43,721 nucleotides of DNA from a virus. The notes under the pieces are model-generated. The model was not told the DNA's origin and made no database searches. It saw nothing but the letters and a program-made list of their open reading frames with translations. Within the stretch, counting starts at the first letter, position 1; every line of letters starts with the position of its first letter. The position numbers were made by a program, and so were the translations under genes. The stretch is taken from positions 1-43,721 of IMG/VR virus record IMGVR_UViG_3300025896_000047. The stretch is one strand, 5' to 3'. Positions 36,404 through 43,721 of the stretch are shown piece by piece.

Positions 36404-36432
36404 AGTATACGCTATTTTGGTAATGATGTCAA
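36404..36432 (-). promoter_or_regulatory. Sigma-70 promoter for the SGNH hydrolase
   Basis: TTGACA-17-TATACT, overlapping the end of the oxygenase gene. Confidence 0.82.
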
Positions 36433-37047
36433 GCGAAAAACTAACTCATCCCAACTAATTTGTTCGGCAATTTCTGTTGTTATGATGATCCTATTTTCGT
36501 TACAGTTAGGTGCTTGAACCCTATGTGCTATTTCAGTCCGATTCCACCCTGCCCCCGGATTCATTATCTTGTACACAGAATCTGTGCCCCAATCTACCAC
36601 TGTTGATTTGTAACTGTATGCTGTATGCTCTCGGCCGTTGCGTAGTTCAGTGAATGCTCGTTCTTCAATTCGATCGCTATCAACTCCATCGTCCCACCAC
36701 TCCAGGCAAACTGGCTCACATCCAAAGTAAGGTATATTGAAACGGGCCACCATGGGTGTTCCACGAACAAAGGCATCAATATGAGCGTTCAGTGGATTTT
36801 GATTCTTGTGTGCAATAAATCCAGCAAAGCGTCTGATCCGTAATCCAAGATCAGCAAAGTGCTGTTCAACTGCGGCTCGTTGCGGCCATGCATCAAATAC
36901 ACTCTGCGGAAGATCAACACGATCAAATGCCCCTTTGATAATGTCCAATGCAGGCATTAAACGTGGCACTATGTTTTCCTTTACCCATTCTCGATCTAAT
37001 TCTGAAGGATCAAATTCAGGTGTTGGCACATTGTATATCTTACTCAT
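36412..37047 (-). CDS. 2OG-Fe(II) oxygenase-like protein, 211 aa
   Basis: LNAHIDAFVRG (HxD) and EIAHRVQAPNCNENRIIITT (distal His, Arg) with beta strands between fit the fold also seen in other oxygenases of this window. Soluble, no signal peptide. Substrate unknown; divergent from the Bug-type protein gene. Confidence 0.65.
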   Translation of the reverse strand: MSKIYNVPTPEFDPSELDREWVKENIVPRLMPALDIIKGAFDRVDLPQSVFDAWPQRAAVEQHFADLGLRIRRFAGFIAHKNQNPLNAHIDAFVRGTPMVARFNIPYFGCEPVCLEWWDDGVDSDRIEERAFTELRNGREHTAYSYKSTVVDWGTDSVYKIMNPGAGWNRTEIAHRVQAPNCNENRIIITTEIAEQISWDELVFRLTSLPK

Positions 37048-37128
37048 ACTTGTATTTAATGGTATATGTTTTGGATGTGTGCCATATAAGTATTAACACT
37101 GTAGAGCCTACAGCTATTAGGAGAATTT

Positions 37129-38037
37129 ATGAGATTTGTGAAAACATTAGTTGCAGTAGCAACGTTGTTTAGTACATTAACCCATGCGCAAAGCATGGAA
37201 TTTACTGTACATGCGGCGCCTGGCGGCCCAAGCGATACTGTTAGTCGTATTATTGCCAAAGAAATAAATGATAAAAGTATGATTGTTGTAAATCGTCCAG
37301 GAGCAGGTGGGCGTATTGCAATTAAGCAAGTTATGACAGGTAACTCAATGATTTTGGCAACCATGAGCCAAATCTTTGTTACCAACACTATGATTGCTGG
37401 CGAAAAATTAGAATACGATCCAGAGAAGGATTTAGAACTTGTTGGCTTAGTTGCTTCCATGCCCAACGTACTAGTATGTAATAAATCCAAAGGTATCAAC
37501 AATGTTGCTGACCTTGACAAGTTTTCCAATCTGGCATTTGGATTTGCTGGATATGGTAGCTCTGAACACTTGGCAACTGAAGTACTATTACGTAAAGTAA
37601 AAACTTCTCACATACAAGTTCCTTATAGCAAAGGAGGAAGTGCCGCAGTACAAGACATGGTAGGGGGTAATATTGATTGCATGTTTGCAAATTATCCAAC
37701 AGTTCGTGGATGGGTTCAAGACAACCATCTTAAATTTATTATGTCAAGTCATGAACTAAGTCTTGGTACCCCGACATGGCGCGATGTATATAAGGAAGAT
37801 TTCCCTTTTCAAAGTTATTTAGGAGTAGTTGTAGGTAAGCAAATGCCGCTAGCAACTAAACAATTATTAGTCAACAAACTAACTGTGATTTTTAAGAATC
37901 CAGAATTCATTGTCGACTTAAAAAATGCAGGAGTGTTTCCAACCACCGGCACTGATGCCAAAAGCATTGAACGTGGTTTGAAAAATAATAAGACCTTGCA
38001 GGACTTCATTGTTAAAAACAACATTAAGCTAATCTAA
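37129..38037 (+). CDS. Bug/TctC-family periplasmic solute-binding protein
   Basis: A signal peptide (MRFVKTLVAVATLFSTLTHA) precedes a 302-residue periplasmic binding protein of the TctC/Bug family: VHAAPGGPSDTVSRIIAKEI and VVNRPGAGGRIAIKQV are its N-terminal ligand-site signatures, followed by ATMSQIFVTN and SKGGSAAVQDMVGGNIDCM. The family binds carboxylates for tripartite transporters and is greatly expanded in Betaproteobacteria. No transporter subunits accompany it. It has a strong GGAG before the ATG and a terminator after. Confidence 0.9.
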   Translation: MRFVKTLVAVATLFSTLTHAQSMEFTVHAAPGGPSDTVSRIIAKEINDKSMIVVNRPGAGGRIAIKQVMTGNSMILATMSQIFVTNTMIAGEKLEYDPEKDLELVGLVASMPNVLVCNKSKGINNVADLDKFSNLAFGFAGYGSSEHLATEVLLRKVKTSHIQVPYSKGGSAAVQDMVGGNIDCMFANYPTVRGWVQDNHLKFIMSSHELSLGTPTWRDVYKEDFPFQSYLGVVVGKQMPLATKQLLVNKLTVIFKNPEFIVDLKNAGVFPTTGTDAKSIERGLKNNKTLQDFIVKNNIKLI

Positions 38038-38050
38038 GCACTCAAAAGAA

Positions 38051-38070
38051 AACCCAGCATTGCTGGGTTT
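38051..38070. terminator. Bidirectional intrinsic terminator
   Basis: AACCCAGC-ATT-GCTGGGTT with T runs on both strands separates the Bug-type gene from the convergent PP-loop gene. Confidence 0.85.
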
Positions 38071-38087
38071 TTCACGATTTGAATTTC

Positions 38088-39287
38088 TTATCTAATCCAA
38101 ACAGATTCTGGTGTAAGTGTTTTTAACGGTCCAAGATTATATGTATGTGTTACTACTATCAACCCATCAACTCTATCGTCGGGTAGTTTCTTAGTAAAAG
38201 GTGTAAGTTTATTTGTCACATAGTCTAAACCTTCTCGCCATACATTATGCGCCTTTGTGCCAGCATACAAGTCGGTAAACCACGAATCAAATTCACTATA
38301 CCAATCGTAAATGGCTTTTTTACTTTGGAACCAATTGTTATCCCATGTAGTGTACAACAGGCCGCGTAGCAATGGATCATGCACCAGTCGATAAACATCA
38401 GGAGTTACAGTTTTAGTCTGCCACATGGCTTGGTGTTGTGGGTTTGCTTCCAGCCACTTTTTAATGACATGACCTTGCTTGATCATAATCTCGACACAGT
38501 CTGGAGTCCAATAAAAGAACTCAACTGTGCTGTTGGGATATTCTTTCAAGTGTTCTGCCACTGTAATCATGTTTGTAGTACGGTCACTAAAGGCCATCAT
38601 AAACTCACCACGGTGAATCATTGTACGTGGTTTTTCAATACCAACAACTACTCCAATTTTTTTATCCTTATCAAAGTTTTTACGAATATCAGTAAAGTGT
38701 AAGTAGTTGAATCGAGTCATACCTGCTGGGTTTAAGCCTTCGCGTTTGTCCAAGACCCAACTTGCATCGCCTGCTGTTTCTAGTTCTTCAAACAGCGCAT
38801 CGCTACAATCAGTGACAGTAATTTTTGTACCTGGCATAGTCTTGTGAACTTCCTTTAGACGCTCGACTGTGTTCAAATGATATTCAGCTTCGGGCGCATT
38901 GTATGCTTCTTTATTGTTGACATCAACTGTCATGGCCTTGGCAGAAGCTTTGGTCATTGTGTTGGTAATAATTTCATCAATGTGCAGACCTTGACGTTGG
39001 AATGCAGTAAGAATGTTGTGACTATCGGCGCCGCCCGAATAACTCAAGATGAGATAATCATACTGCTCACGCAACTGTCGAGCACGTTGGTCATACAATT
39101 GATCCAACGACAACTCAGGTTCAATTTTCCAATCGTGCTTGTTGAACTCGTCGTTGTTAAAGACCCAAGTGACAGGTTTGGCGTGTTCAACCGCATGTAC
39201 ACATGCACGAATCTTAGAGTCAAATTCTAAGTTATCACAAATGTAGTAGCCAAGTTTTTTGTTAATATATGGATTGTGTATTCTCAT
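38088..39287 (-). CDS. PP-loop (asparagine-synthase-like) ATPase C, 399 aa
   Basis: LILSYSGGADSHNILTAF carries the PP-loop SGGxDS (84-89). An N-terminal ~75-residue region precedes it and the C-terminal half contains many Trp/Tyr residues that may form a substrate pocket. No glutaminase domain. It is joined to ATPase D by a TAATG junction. Confidence 0.8.
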   Translation of the reverse strand: MRIHNPYINKKLGYYICDNLEFDSKIRACVHAVEHAKPVTWVFNNDEFNKHDWKIEPELSLDQLYDQRARQLREQYDYLILSYSGGADSHNILTAFQRQGLHIDEIITNTMTKASAKAMTVDVNNKEAYNAPEAEYHLNTVERLKEVHKTMPGTKITVTDCSDALFEELETAGDASWVLDKREGLNPAGMTRFNYLHFTDIRKNFDKDKKIGVVVGIEKPRTMIHRGEFMMAFSDRTTNMITVAEHLKEYPNSTVEFFYWTPDCVEIMIKQGHVIKKWLEANPQHQAMWQTKTVTPDVYRLVHDPLLRGLLYTTWDNNWFQSKKAIYDWYSEFDSWFTDLYAGTKAHNVWREGLDYVTNKLTPFTKKLPDDRVDGLIVVTHTYNLGPLKTLTPESVWIR

Positions 39288-40261
39288 TAGTCTGCTTGCG
39301 TGTATCTTATAGTTTTACCCGAACCCCAATCGCTGAGATGAGCAACGAGTTCATCACGTGGAATGAACACTGCTTTATTTTTATAGTTATGACGTAGTCG
39401 AGTATCGCTAGGATTCATAATGAAGTCTACCTTCTCCGAACTAACATACTTAGGGAAAATTTCCAATTCCCGTCCCCAATACATTCCGTAAATGATTGGC
39501 TTGACATAGTATTCCCAACTGAAGATTAGCGGTGGAGGATTGCCGGTGTCCTTATCAATCAATCCATTGCCCTTGATATATTCCAGGCCGTTGATGTAGC
39601 CGGTAACTACTGGATCACTCAAGTAAGCAAGTGCAAATTCGTTGAATGGGGCGCGGCGATCAATACAAACAATCTTGCCCGAACGTTCAACTTGTTTTAA
39701 TGCACGTTGGCTGGCTACTTCAATTGCAGTCCAAGACTCCATGCAGTATGCTCGATTTTTAGGACCACGATAGATAAAGTCAAAACTTTCAATGCCTTGG
39801 CAAAAGTCCCGATCCTCTGGCAACTGGGCCAGAAACTTTTTCATCATGTGGTGCTCAGCAGGAATAGCAGTAGCAATGGCACTGGCTTCAATTTCCTCGC
39901 GGATCGCAAATGGATCAATTTCTACAATGATACATTTGAATCCGTATTTCTTTTCCAGTATTTTAATGTTATTGTACTCGTAATCGTTATAACCCGGGTG
40001 GTACATAAATGCACACTCATAAGGCAGGCCAAGTGTATGGAATGTGTGCAGTAGCACTTGACTATCCAATCCGCTTGTCAAACTAATAAGCACTTTGGTC
40101 TGTGCTTCCTTTGCTAGTCGAATACAGCATCGTTCCATCTCTTGGCGTACATTGCCAATTGGACGTTCGCAACTGGTGTACTCCACGTAGAACTTTTCGT
40201 TGTCATCTAAACCGTATATCATGTGATACTTAGTTGTGCATGTAGCAGGCGACATGATCAT
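39287..40261 (-). CDS. PP-loop (asparagine-synthase-like) ATPase D, variant loop
   Basis: VLISLTSGLDSQVLLHTF aligns with the PP-loop, but the usual SGGxDS reads TSGLDS (62-67), a modest change at the first two positions. 324 residues; a C-terminal sequence DPVVTGYINGLEYIKG and WEYYVKPIIYGMYWGRE resembles the other PP-loop genes. It is divergent from the radical SAM gene (25 bp apart) and coupled to ATPase C. Confidence 0.75.
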   Translation of the reverse strand: MIMSPATCTTKYHMIYGLDDNEKFYVEYTSCERPIGNVRQEMERCCIRLAKEAQTKVLISLTSGLDSQVLLHTFHTLGLPYECAFMYHPGYNDYEYNNIKILEKKYGFKCIIVEIDPFAIREEIEASAIATAIPAEHHMMKKFLAQLPEDRDFCQGIESFDFIYRGPKNRAYCMESWTAIEVASQRALKQVERSGKIVCIDRRAPFNEFALAYLSDPVVTGYINGLEYIKGNGLIDKDTGNPPPLIFSWEYYVKPIIYGMYWGRELEIFPKYVSSEKVDFIMNPSDTRLRHNYKNKAVFIPRDELVAHLSDWGSGKTIRYTQAD

Positions 40262-40286
40262 AAGTACGTGTTAACAAAGGAATCAG

Positions 40287-41234
40287 ATGGCCAAAGTCAT
40301 TGAAATAAGAAAACAACCCAATCTCTTTGCCATATACTGGACACTGACTGATTTTTGCAACTTCAGATGTAATTACTGTCCAGCACATTTACACAGTGGG
40401 GATTTCCATAGCGGCAGGAAACCTGGCTTTCCCACTGACGAACAAATTGTTTCCTTTTTGGACTTACTGATAGCAGAGTACTTGCCCGGCAAGCAACTGA
40501 GTTTAGCACTAGGTGGCGGCGAACCAACATTGCATCCAATGTTTGCTACTATCATTGAAAAGATGGCACCATTTGGCGAAACATCAGTAACAACAAATGG
40601 CGGACGTAATGTAGAATGGTGGGCTGCATTGCCAACATTGCCAGCCGCAGTCACCATTAGTCTACATCATGAATTTACTAAACTTGACAAAATAAATGAA
40701 ATCTCACATTTCCTTGTCAAGGCTGGTGTTAACTTAACTTATAATTTGAGCTGTGATCCAGCGTCGTGGAGTGATGCAGTTAACATGTACAATGGAATAG
40801 ACGACGATTTAAAACATCTAGTGCAACCCAAAGTATTGAACTATATTAGTGGAGGTCGTGACACATATCCCTACACCGATCAACAGCGTGTATGGATTAA
40901 AGATATTCAAAGCAAGTTTGTTCGTAATAAGTTGTCATTCAAGAAAATTAGAACATTACCTACTGTGATTTATGATGATGGTACTGCACGTACACTCACA
41001 AATCTAGCTGAGCTAACACTTAATGATGATCACGTATATACTGGATGGGAATGTTATGCTGGCCAGGAAACATTCAACATACATTTTGATGGCATGGTAT
41101 ACTCATCTATCTGTAAACAAGTGACAATTTGTCACCTTGGAGATTTTAAGCCGCTGTCGGCACCGTTTATTTGCAATGTCAAGGCATGTGCATGCCCCGG
41201 TGATTTACTTGTTTCTAAGAAAAAAGTATTGTAA
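40287..41234 (+). CDS. Radical SAM enzyme, paralogue of the one at 7268-8275
   Basis: CNFRCNYC (Cys24, Cys28, Cys31) and GGGEPT (77-81 region) mark the radical SAM core. The C-terminal part repeats the layout of the paralogue: TGWECYAG, a strand with NIHFDG, then CNVKACACPGDLLVSK. AAAGGA lies before the ATG. Divergent from two PP-loop genes, so the pathway may combine both enzyme types. Substrate unknown. Confidence 0.85.
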   Translation: MAKVIEIRKQPNLFAIYWTLTDFCNFRCNYCPAHLHSGDFHSGRKPGFPTDEQIVSFLDLLIAEYLPGKQLSLALGGGEPTLHPMFATIIEKMAPFGETSVTTNGGRNVEWWAALPTLPAAVTISLHHEFTKLDKINEISHFLVKAGVNLTYNLSCDPASWSDAVNMYNGIDDDLKHLVQPKVLNYISGGRDTYPYTDQQRVWIKDIQSKFVRNKLSFKKIRTLPTVIYDDGTARTLTNLAELTLNDDHVYTGWECYAGQETFNIHFDGMVYSSICKQVTICHLGDFKPLSAPFICNVKACACPGDLLVSKKKVL

Positions 41235-41465
41235 TATACAACTTGGTGACATTTAAAATAGGGGTTTGGCTACTCTCACCACAAGAGCCCCAAACTGAGC
41301 TGTTACTCTGTCCATAACATTTGTTCTTCTGGAGTAGGTGTTATACCTCACCCAATGCGTTCCCGCTACTTGTAACCAAGACGGATGGTCAATGCACTGC
41401 ACACCTAGCACTCTCTATGGTGACTGCCCCACCCACTTTAATCAGTAAAGTGTAACTGGGTTTCA
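41235..41465. other. 230-base spacer, no gene seen
   Basis: A hairpin readable on the - strand (GTTTGG...CCAAAC with an inner CTCT/AGAG) near 41260-41300 could stop transcripts from the tRNA array. No tRNA or convincing coding frame. Confidence 0.35.
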
Positions 41466-41542
41466 TGGTCGGAGTACAAGGATTCGAACCTTGGACCCCC
41501 TCGTCCCAAACGAGGTGCGCTACCAGGCTGCGCTACACTCCG
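41466..41542 (-). tRNA. tRNA-Pro(UGG), copy 2
   Basis: Anticodon loop TTTGGGA, acceptor CGGAGTG/TACTCCG, encoded CCA; close to bacterial consensus. Confidence 0.94.
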
Positions 41543-41549
41543 ACATAAC

Positions 41550-41625
41550 TGGTTGCGGGACTTGGATTTGAACCAAGGATGGCAAAGGCTTATGAGACCT
41601 CGCTGGTGACCGGACCCTTCCCGCG
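41550..41625 (-). tRNA. tRNA-fMet-like (CAU) with C1-A72 mismatch
   Basis: CGCGGGA pairs with TCCCGCA leaving the C1-A72 mismatch that marks bacterial initiators, and the T loop is TTCAAAT. Anticodon loop CTCATAA. The three G-C pairs of a normal initiator anticodon stem are only partly kept (GAGGT/GCCTT). Encoded CCA. Confidence 0.85.
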
Positions 41626-41630
41626 ATAAC

Positions 41631-41706
41631 TGGTGGAGGTGACAAGGATCGAACTTGCTACATCCTGCTTGCAAAGCAGGCGCTCTCCCAAATGAGCTAC
41701 ACCCCC
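41631..41706 (-). tRNA. tRNA-Ala(UGC)
   Basis: Anticodon stem-loop CCTGC-TTTGCAA-GCAGG, acceptor GGGGGTG/CACCTCC, encoded CCA. Confidence 0.95.
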
Positions 41707-41724
41707 ACGAAACTTTTCTAACTC

Positions 41725-41800
41725 TGGTGCCCCCTGTCCGATTCGAACAGACCGCCTATTCATTACAAGTGAATTGCTCTACCAAATGAGCTAAGGGGGC
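41725..41800 (-). tRNA. tRNA-Thr(UGU), copy 1
   Basis: Anticodon stem-loop ATTCA-CTTGTAA-TGAAT, acceptor GCCCCCT/AGGGGGC, encoded CCA. Confidence 0.95.
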
Positions 41801-41808
41801 TTAATTCT

Positions 41809-42045
41809 TTAACGTTGCATCAACTTTAAGTTGAGTGCAAAATTTTCTACTGTCAACTTAACTACTGTTGCCAACAAGATCATATCTCTGCTATCTGGAT
41901 CAGTGCCCAGGTAACTGTCTAATACTCCACTTGCTATTAACTCGTACGCATCATGTTCGTCTATACTTAGCATGCCCCAGTCGATGGGATCGCCCATCTC
42001 AATCTGTTCTGCAAGTTCAACTAGTTGTTCTGTTAAATTCATCAT
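41809..42045 (-). CDS. Unknown acidic protein, 78 aa
   Basis: MMNLTEQLVELAEQIEMGDP starts an acidic helical protein with no recognised family. Its ATG overlaps the PKHD hydroxylase stop (TAATG), and it ends 9 bp before tRNA-Thr, so the message probably continues into the tRNAs. Confidence 0.7.
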   Translation of the reverse strand: MMNLTEQLVELAEQIEMGDPIDWGMLSIDEHDAYELIASGVLDSYLGTDPDSRDMILLATVVKLTVENFALNLKLMQR

Positions 42046-42617
42046 TAACGCCACTTGGGTCCATCAACCCATATTGCCAAACTGTTTCTAATGCCACGTG
42101 TGACTGGCAGTGCGGCATGGTCAGCGAAAGATGGAAATACAATAACTGACCCTTGATTCCTAAACTGTTCTGCTGGTATAGCACTGTCAATCCCATATAT
42201 TTCAAAATCTCCACCATCGTATTCAGCAGGATCAGTTAGTTGAATCACTGCACTCAGCTTGCGATGATAAACAGGATCACCATTCATGTAAAACACATCG
42301 TTGTGACGCTTGTACTCTCCACGAATGTCACTGTTGTATTCTGCAAATTGTATATAATCAAACTTGCTGATATGAAAGTTGAACCAGTCGTTATTGGCTT
42401 GACATACCAGCTTCCACAGGTCATCAAATAGGCCTGACCATTGCGGCATATCCCGTTGTATAAATGCTATTTGACTTTTGCGCCAATCTAAATTGGCTGC
42501 ATCACCGCCAACACCTAATGTGGCAGCTTGACGAGGAATAGTATTTGCTTCTGCTATAATTGCATCGCAATATTCCTTGCTGAACTTCTTGTCAAATACA
42601 CACCATTCACCGTTCAT
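42045..42617 (-). CDS. PKHD-type 2OG-Fe(II) hydroxylase, 190 aa
   Basis: KRHNDVFYMNG (HxD), TDPAEYDGGDFEIYG, then FPSFADHAALPVTRGIRNSL (distal His and Arg) and the final WVDGP match the prolyl/PKHD hydroxylase family common in T4-like phages. The ATG at 42617 has AAGGA upstream; longer frames would enter tRNA-Thr. Probable protein or small-molecule hydroxylase. Confidence 0.88.
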   Translation of the reverse strand: MNGEWCVFDKKFSKEYCDAIIAEANTIPRQAATLGVGGDAANLDWRKSQIAFIQRDMPQWSGLFDDLWKLVCQANNDWFNFHISKFDYIQFAEYNSDIRGEYKRHNDVFYMNGDPVYHRKLSAVIQLTDPAEYDGGDFEIYGIDSAIPAEQFRNQGSVIVFPSFADHAALPVTRGIRNSLAIWVDGPKWR

Positions 42618-42630
42618 AATTTTCCTTATT

Positions 42631-42704
42631 TGGTGCCCCATGACAGAATCGAACTGCCGTTACCTGATTACAAAACAGGTGTTCTACCATTTAACTAATG
42701 GGGC
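42631..42704 (-). tRNA. tRNA-Thr(UGU), copy 2
   Basis: Anticodon loop TTTGTAA with a U-U at the top of the stem, acceptor GCCCCAT/ATGGGGC, encoded CCA. Confidence 0.9.
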
Positions 42705-42710
42705 TATATT

Positions 42711-42785
42711 TGGTACCTGGTCACGGTTTCGAACCGCGGACCTTCGCAGTGTAAATGCGTTGCTCTACCCCTGAGCTAACCAGGC
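42711..42785 (-). tRNA. tRNA-Val(UAC)
   Basis: Anticodon loop TTTACAC, acceptor GCCTGGT/ACCAGGT, encoded CCA. Its first 10 bases encode the end of the acetyltransferase gene. Confidence 0.93.
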
Positions 42786-43273
42786 AAATAATCGTTAATC
42801 ATTGCCGCCGACTCTGTTGGCAATGATAATTCTATCTTTTGCATATACTGATAATTTACAGTATCTGCGTTTGTTCTCAATGTCACAGCACCATTTTTAT
42901 GATGGAAGCGGCGTGCCATTTCAGTTTGTGGACTCAGTGTTACAAACGTTTCAATCTCGGGACGCTTTAGTTTGATATGATCAACTGCATCAAATATCAA
43001 AGCGCGACCGGCGCCAGGCTTGTAACTCCATATTGTATAAAATACTGCAATGGTAGGGTGCTCGCTAAGAGAGAACAACTCCGACTCGCTTACAGGTATA
43101 AAATCTTGGTAGCTAACGCAAGTGATTGCCTTAACTGAATCATCAACGTCTCGTAAGACAAAGATATCTTTGTTATTACCTACACGATTATCGTGTGGTA
43201 TGTGTGGCCGCACCGGGTCATCTTTGATAAATTCAAAGAATCGATCTGTTAATAATTCTATCAAGTGCAACAT
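42776..43273 (-). CDS. GNAT-family acetyltransferase-like protein, 165 aa
   Basis: VFYTIWSYKPGAGRALIFDA (about 78-97) fits strand 4 and a short acetyl-CoA loop (KPGAGR), and the FVTLSPQTEMARRFHHKNGA tail is typical of GNAT proteins. The last three codons and the TAG stop lie inside tRNA-Val. Acceptor unknown. Confidence 0.75.
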   Translation of the reverse strand: MLHLIELLTDRFFEFIKDDPVRPHIPHDNRVGNNKDIFVLRDVDDSVKAITCVSYQDFIPVSESELFSLSEHPTIAVFYTIWSYKPGAGRALIFDAVDHIKLKRPEIETFVTLSPQTEMARRFHHKNGAVTLRTNADTVNYQYMQKIELSLPTESAAMINDYLPG

Positions 43274-43283
43274 AGTAGACTAC

Positions 43284-43466
43284 TTAGCCGCCCTGTGTAG
43301 AATCTTTAGGCATATCAACAACTTTTTCTTCAGAAAGTTTTTCCGGCACATACACATAAGGAACCTTTGGTGGCTTTTTTCCAAAGATTGTTTCGTGATT
43401 ATTACCAAACTCTTCTGGAGTAACACTAAATGGGCGAGGTGTATCGCCCTTACCACCATGACTCAT
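43284..43466 (-). CDS. Conserved small phage protein, 60 aa
   Basis: MSHGGKGDTPRPFSVTPEEF followed by NNHETIFGKK is a signature I recall from many phage genomes; no function is known. AGGAG precedes the ATG. The longer frame to 43586 is rejected because it lacks any conserved sequence and includes a structured RNA. It lies 10 bp upstream of the acetyltransferase. Confidence 0.75.
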   Translation of the reverse strand: MSHGGKGDTPRPFSVTPEEFGNNHETIFGKKPPKVPYVYVPEKLSEEKVVDMPKDSTQGG

Positions 43467-43486
43467 ACAACATCTCCTATTATAAA

Positions 43487-43567
43487 CTATTCTGAAACAC
43501 ACTGCTTCTGTCTCTTTGGACTTCTGATGGACTAGGTCACGGCCCAGGACAATGTGCTTTAGAATAG
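43487..43567 (-). ncRNA. Structured RNA element D
   Basis: CTATTCTGAAACACA (43487-43501) pairs with 43553-43567 at 14 of 15 positions on the - strand, with the CACAUUG/CAGUGUG helix shared by elements A and B. The rest of 43568-43721 has no gene I can assign. Confidence 0.45.
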
Positions 43568-43721
43568 TGGAGGACTGAGAATACATCCTTACCTAACAAC
43601 ACCTCGAACATTATTGTACACCTTGCGAGCATACTTTCTTTCGACTTCCACTAAGTCTCTTTGCAGAGTATCCTAGTCTGTTGTCAGCATCGCCGTTTAA
43701 AGACAGGCAGTAGTCTTGACG

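Noticed and set aside
16860-40261. PP-loop genes as QueC (preQ0 synthase)
   Set aside because: They lack the C-terminal CxxC zinc motif and the length (~230) of QueC, and no queD, queE or folE is nearby.
43467-43586. N-terminal extension of the MSHGGKG protein
   Set aside because: It covers a structured RNA element and the MSHGG start has its own AGGAG.
1-43721. Genome-wide recoding of TGA to Trp
   Set aside because: Many genes end in TGA, usually in ATGA overlaps, and Trp is TGG throughout; only the release factor has an internal TGA.
1-43721. Insertion sequences or integrase/attachment sites
   Set aside because: No transposase, recombinase or terminal inverted repeats were found; the tRNAs are intact with no duplicated 3' ends.

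Overview
The window looks like part of a large, AT-rich tailed-phage genome, T4-like in style. Supporting signs are an ATP-dependent DNA ligase, a T4 Rnl1-type RNA ligase, TATAAATA late-promoter boxes, dozens of short tightly packed early-type genes, and about 28 tRNA genes. A Bug/TctC-type periplasmic binding protein, a Tim44-like secreted protein and a GYxxRP/PVYVQPP secreted protein are typical of Betaproteobacteria, so a (probably freshwater) betaproteobacterial host is my inference. No virion or replication gene hallmark other than ligase is in the window.

Layout. 1-6.2 kb: leftward early-type region: DNA ligase (cut by the window edge) and small phage proteins, each short operon headed by a near-perfect TTGACA-17-TATAAT promoter. 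6.2-9.2 kb: two radical SAM enzymes and a companion of unknown function. 9.3-13.9 kb: ClpP, a Smr-like protein, IscU and IscA, secreted and membrane microproteins. 14-23.6 kb: an accessory island. Nine leftward genes, most overlapping by 4 bp (ATGA), encode two paralogous aspartyl/asparaginyl-hydroxylase-like enzymes, another 2OG-Fe(II)-type oxygenase, a PP-loop (asparagine-synthase-like) ATPase, two GNAT acetyltransferases, two unknown proteins and an S11 penicillin-binding protein. A divergent rightward unit encodes a second PP-loop ATPase, another oxygenase and a small protein. 23.6-28.2 kb: RNA and translation genes: tRNAs, RNA ligase, a metallophosphoesterase, an RF1-type release factor interrupted by one in-frame UGA, and a dual-specificity phosphatase. 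28.8-33.9 kb: the main tRNA array with structured RNA elements between tRNAs, plus a nitroreductase. 34-37 kb: SpoT-type HD hydrolase, Tim44-like protein, SGNH hydrolase, oxygenase. 37-41.2 kb: Bug-type binding protein, two tandem PP-loop ATPases and a third radical SAM enzyme. 41.4-43.7 kb: second tRNA array (including a tRNA-fMet-like gene), PKHD-type hydroxylase, acetyltransferase.

How it may fit together (inference): four PP-loop ATPases, nine oxygenase-like proteins, three radical SAM proteins and three acetyltransferases form a recurrent enzyme set, and the phage's own IscU/IscA could load the radical SAM [4Fe-4S] clusters. The product is unknown. The tRNAs, RNA ligase and release factor suggest control or repair of host translation. 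Two regulatory patterns stand out: a palindrome TGTTGTA-N4-TACAACA spaced 9, 19 or 40 bp upstream of several promoters, and promoter boxes placed so that the AUG coincides with the expected transcription start (leaderless mRNAs).
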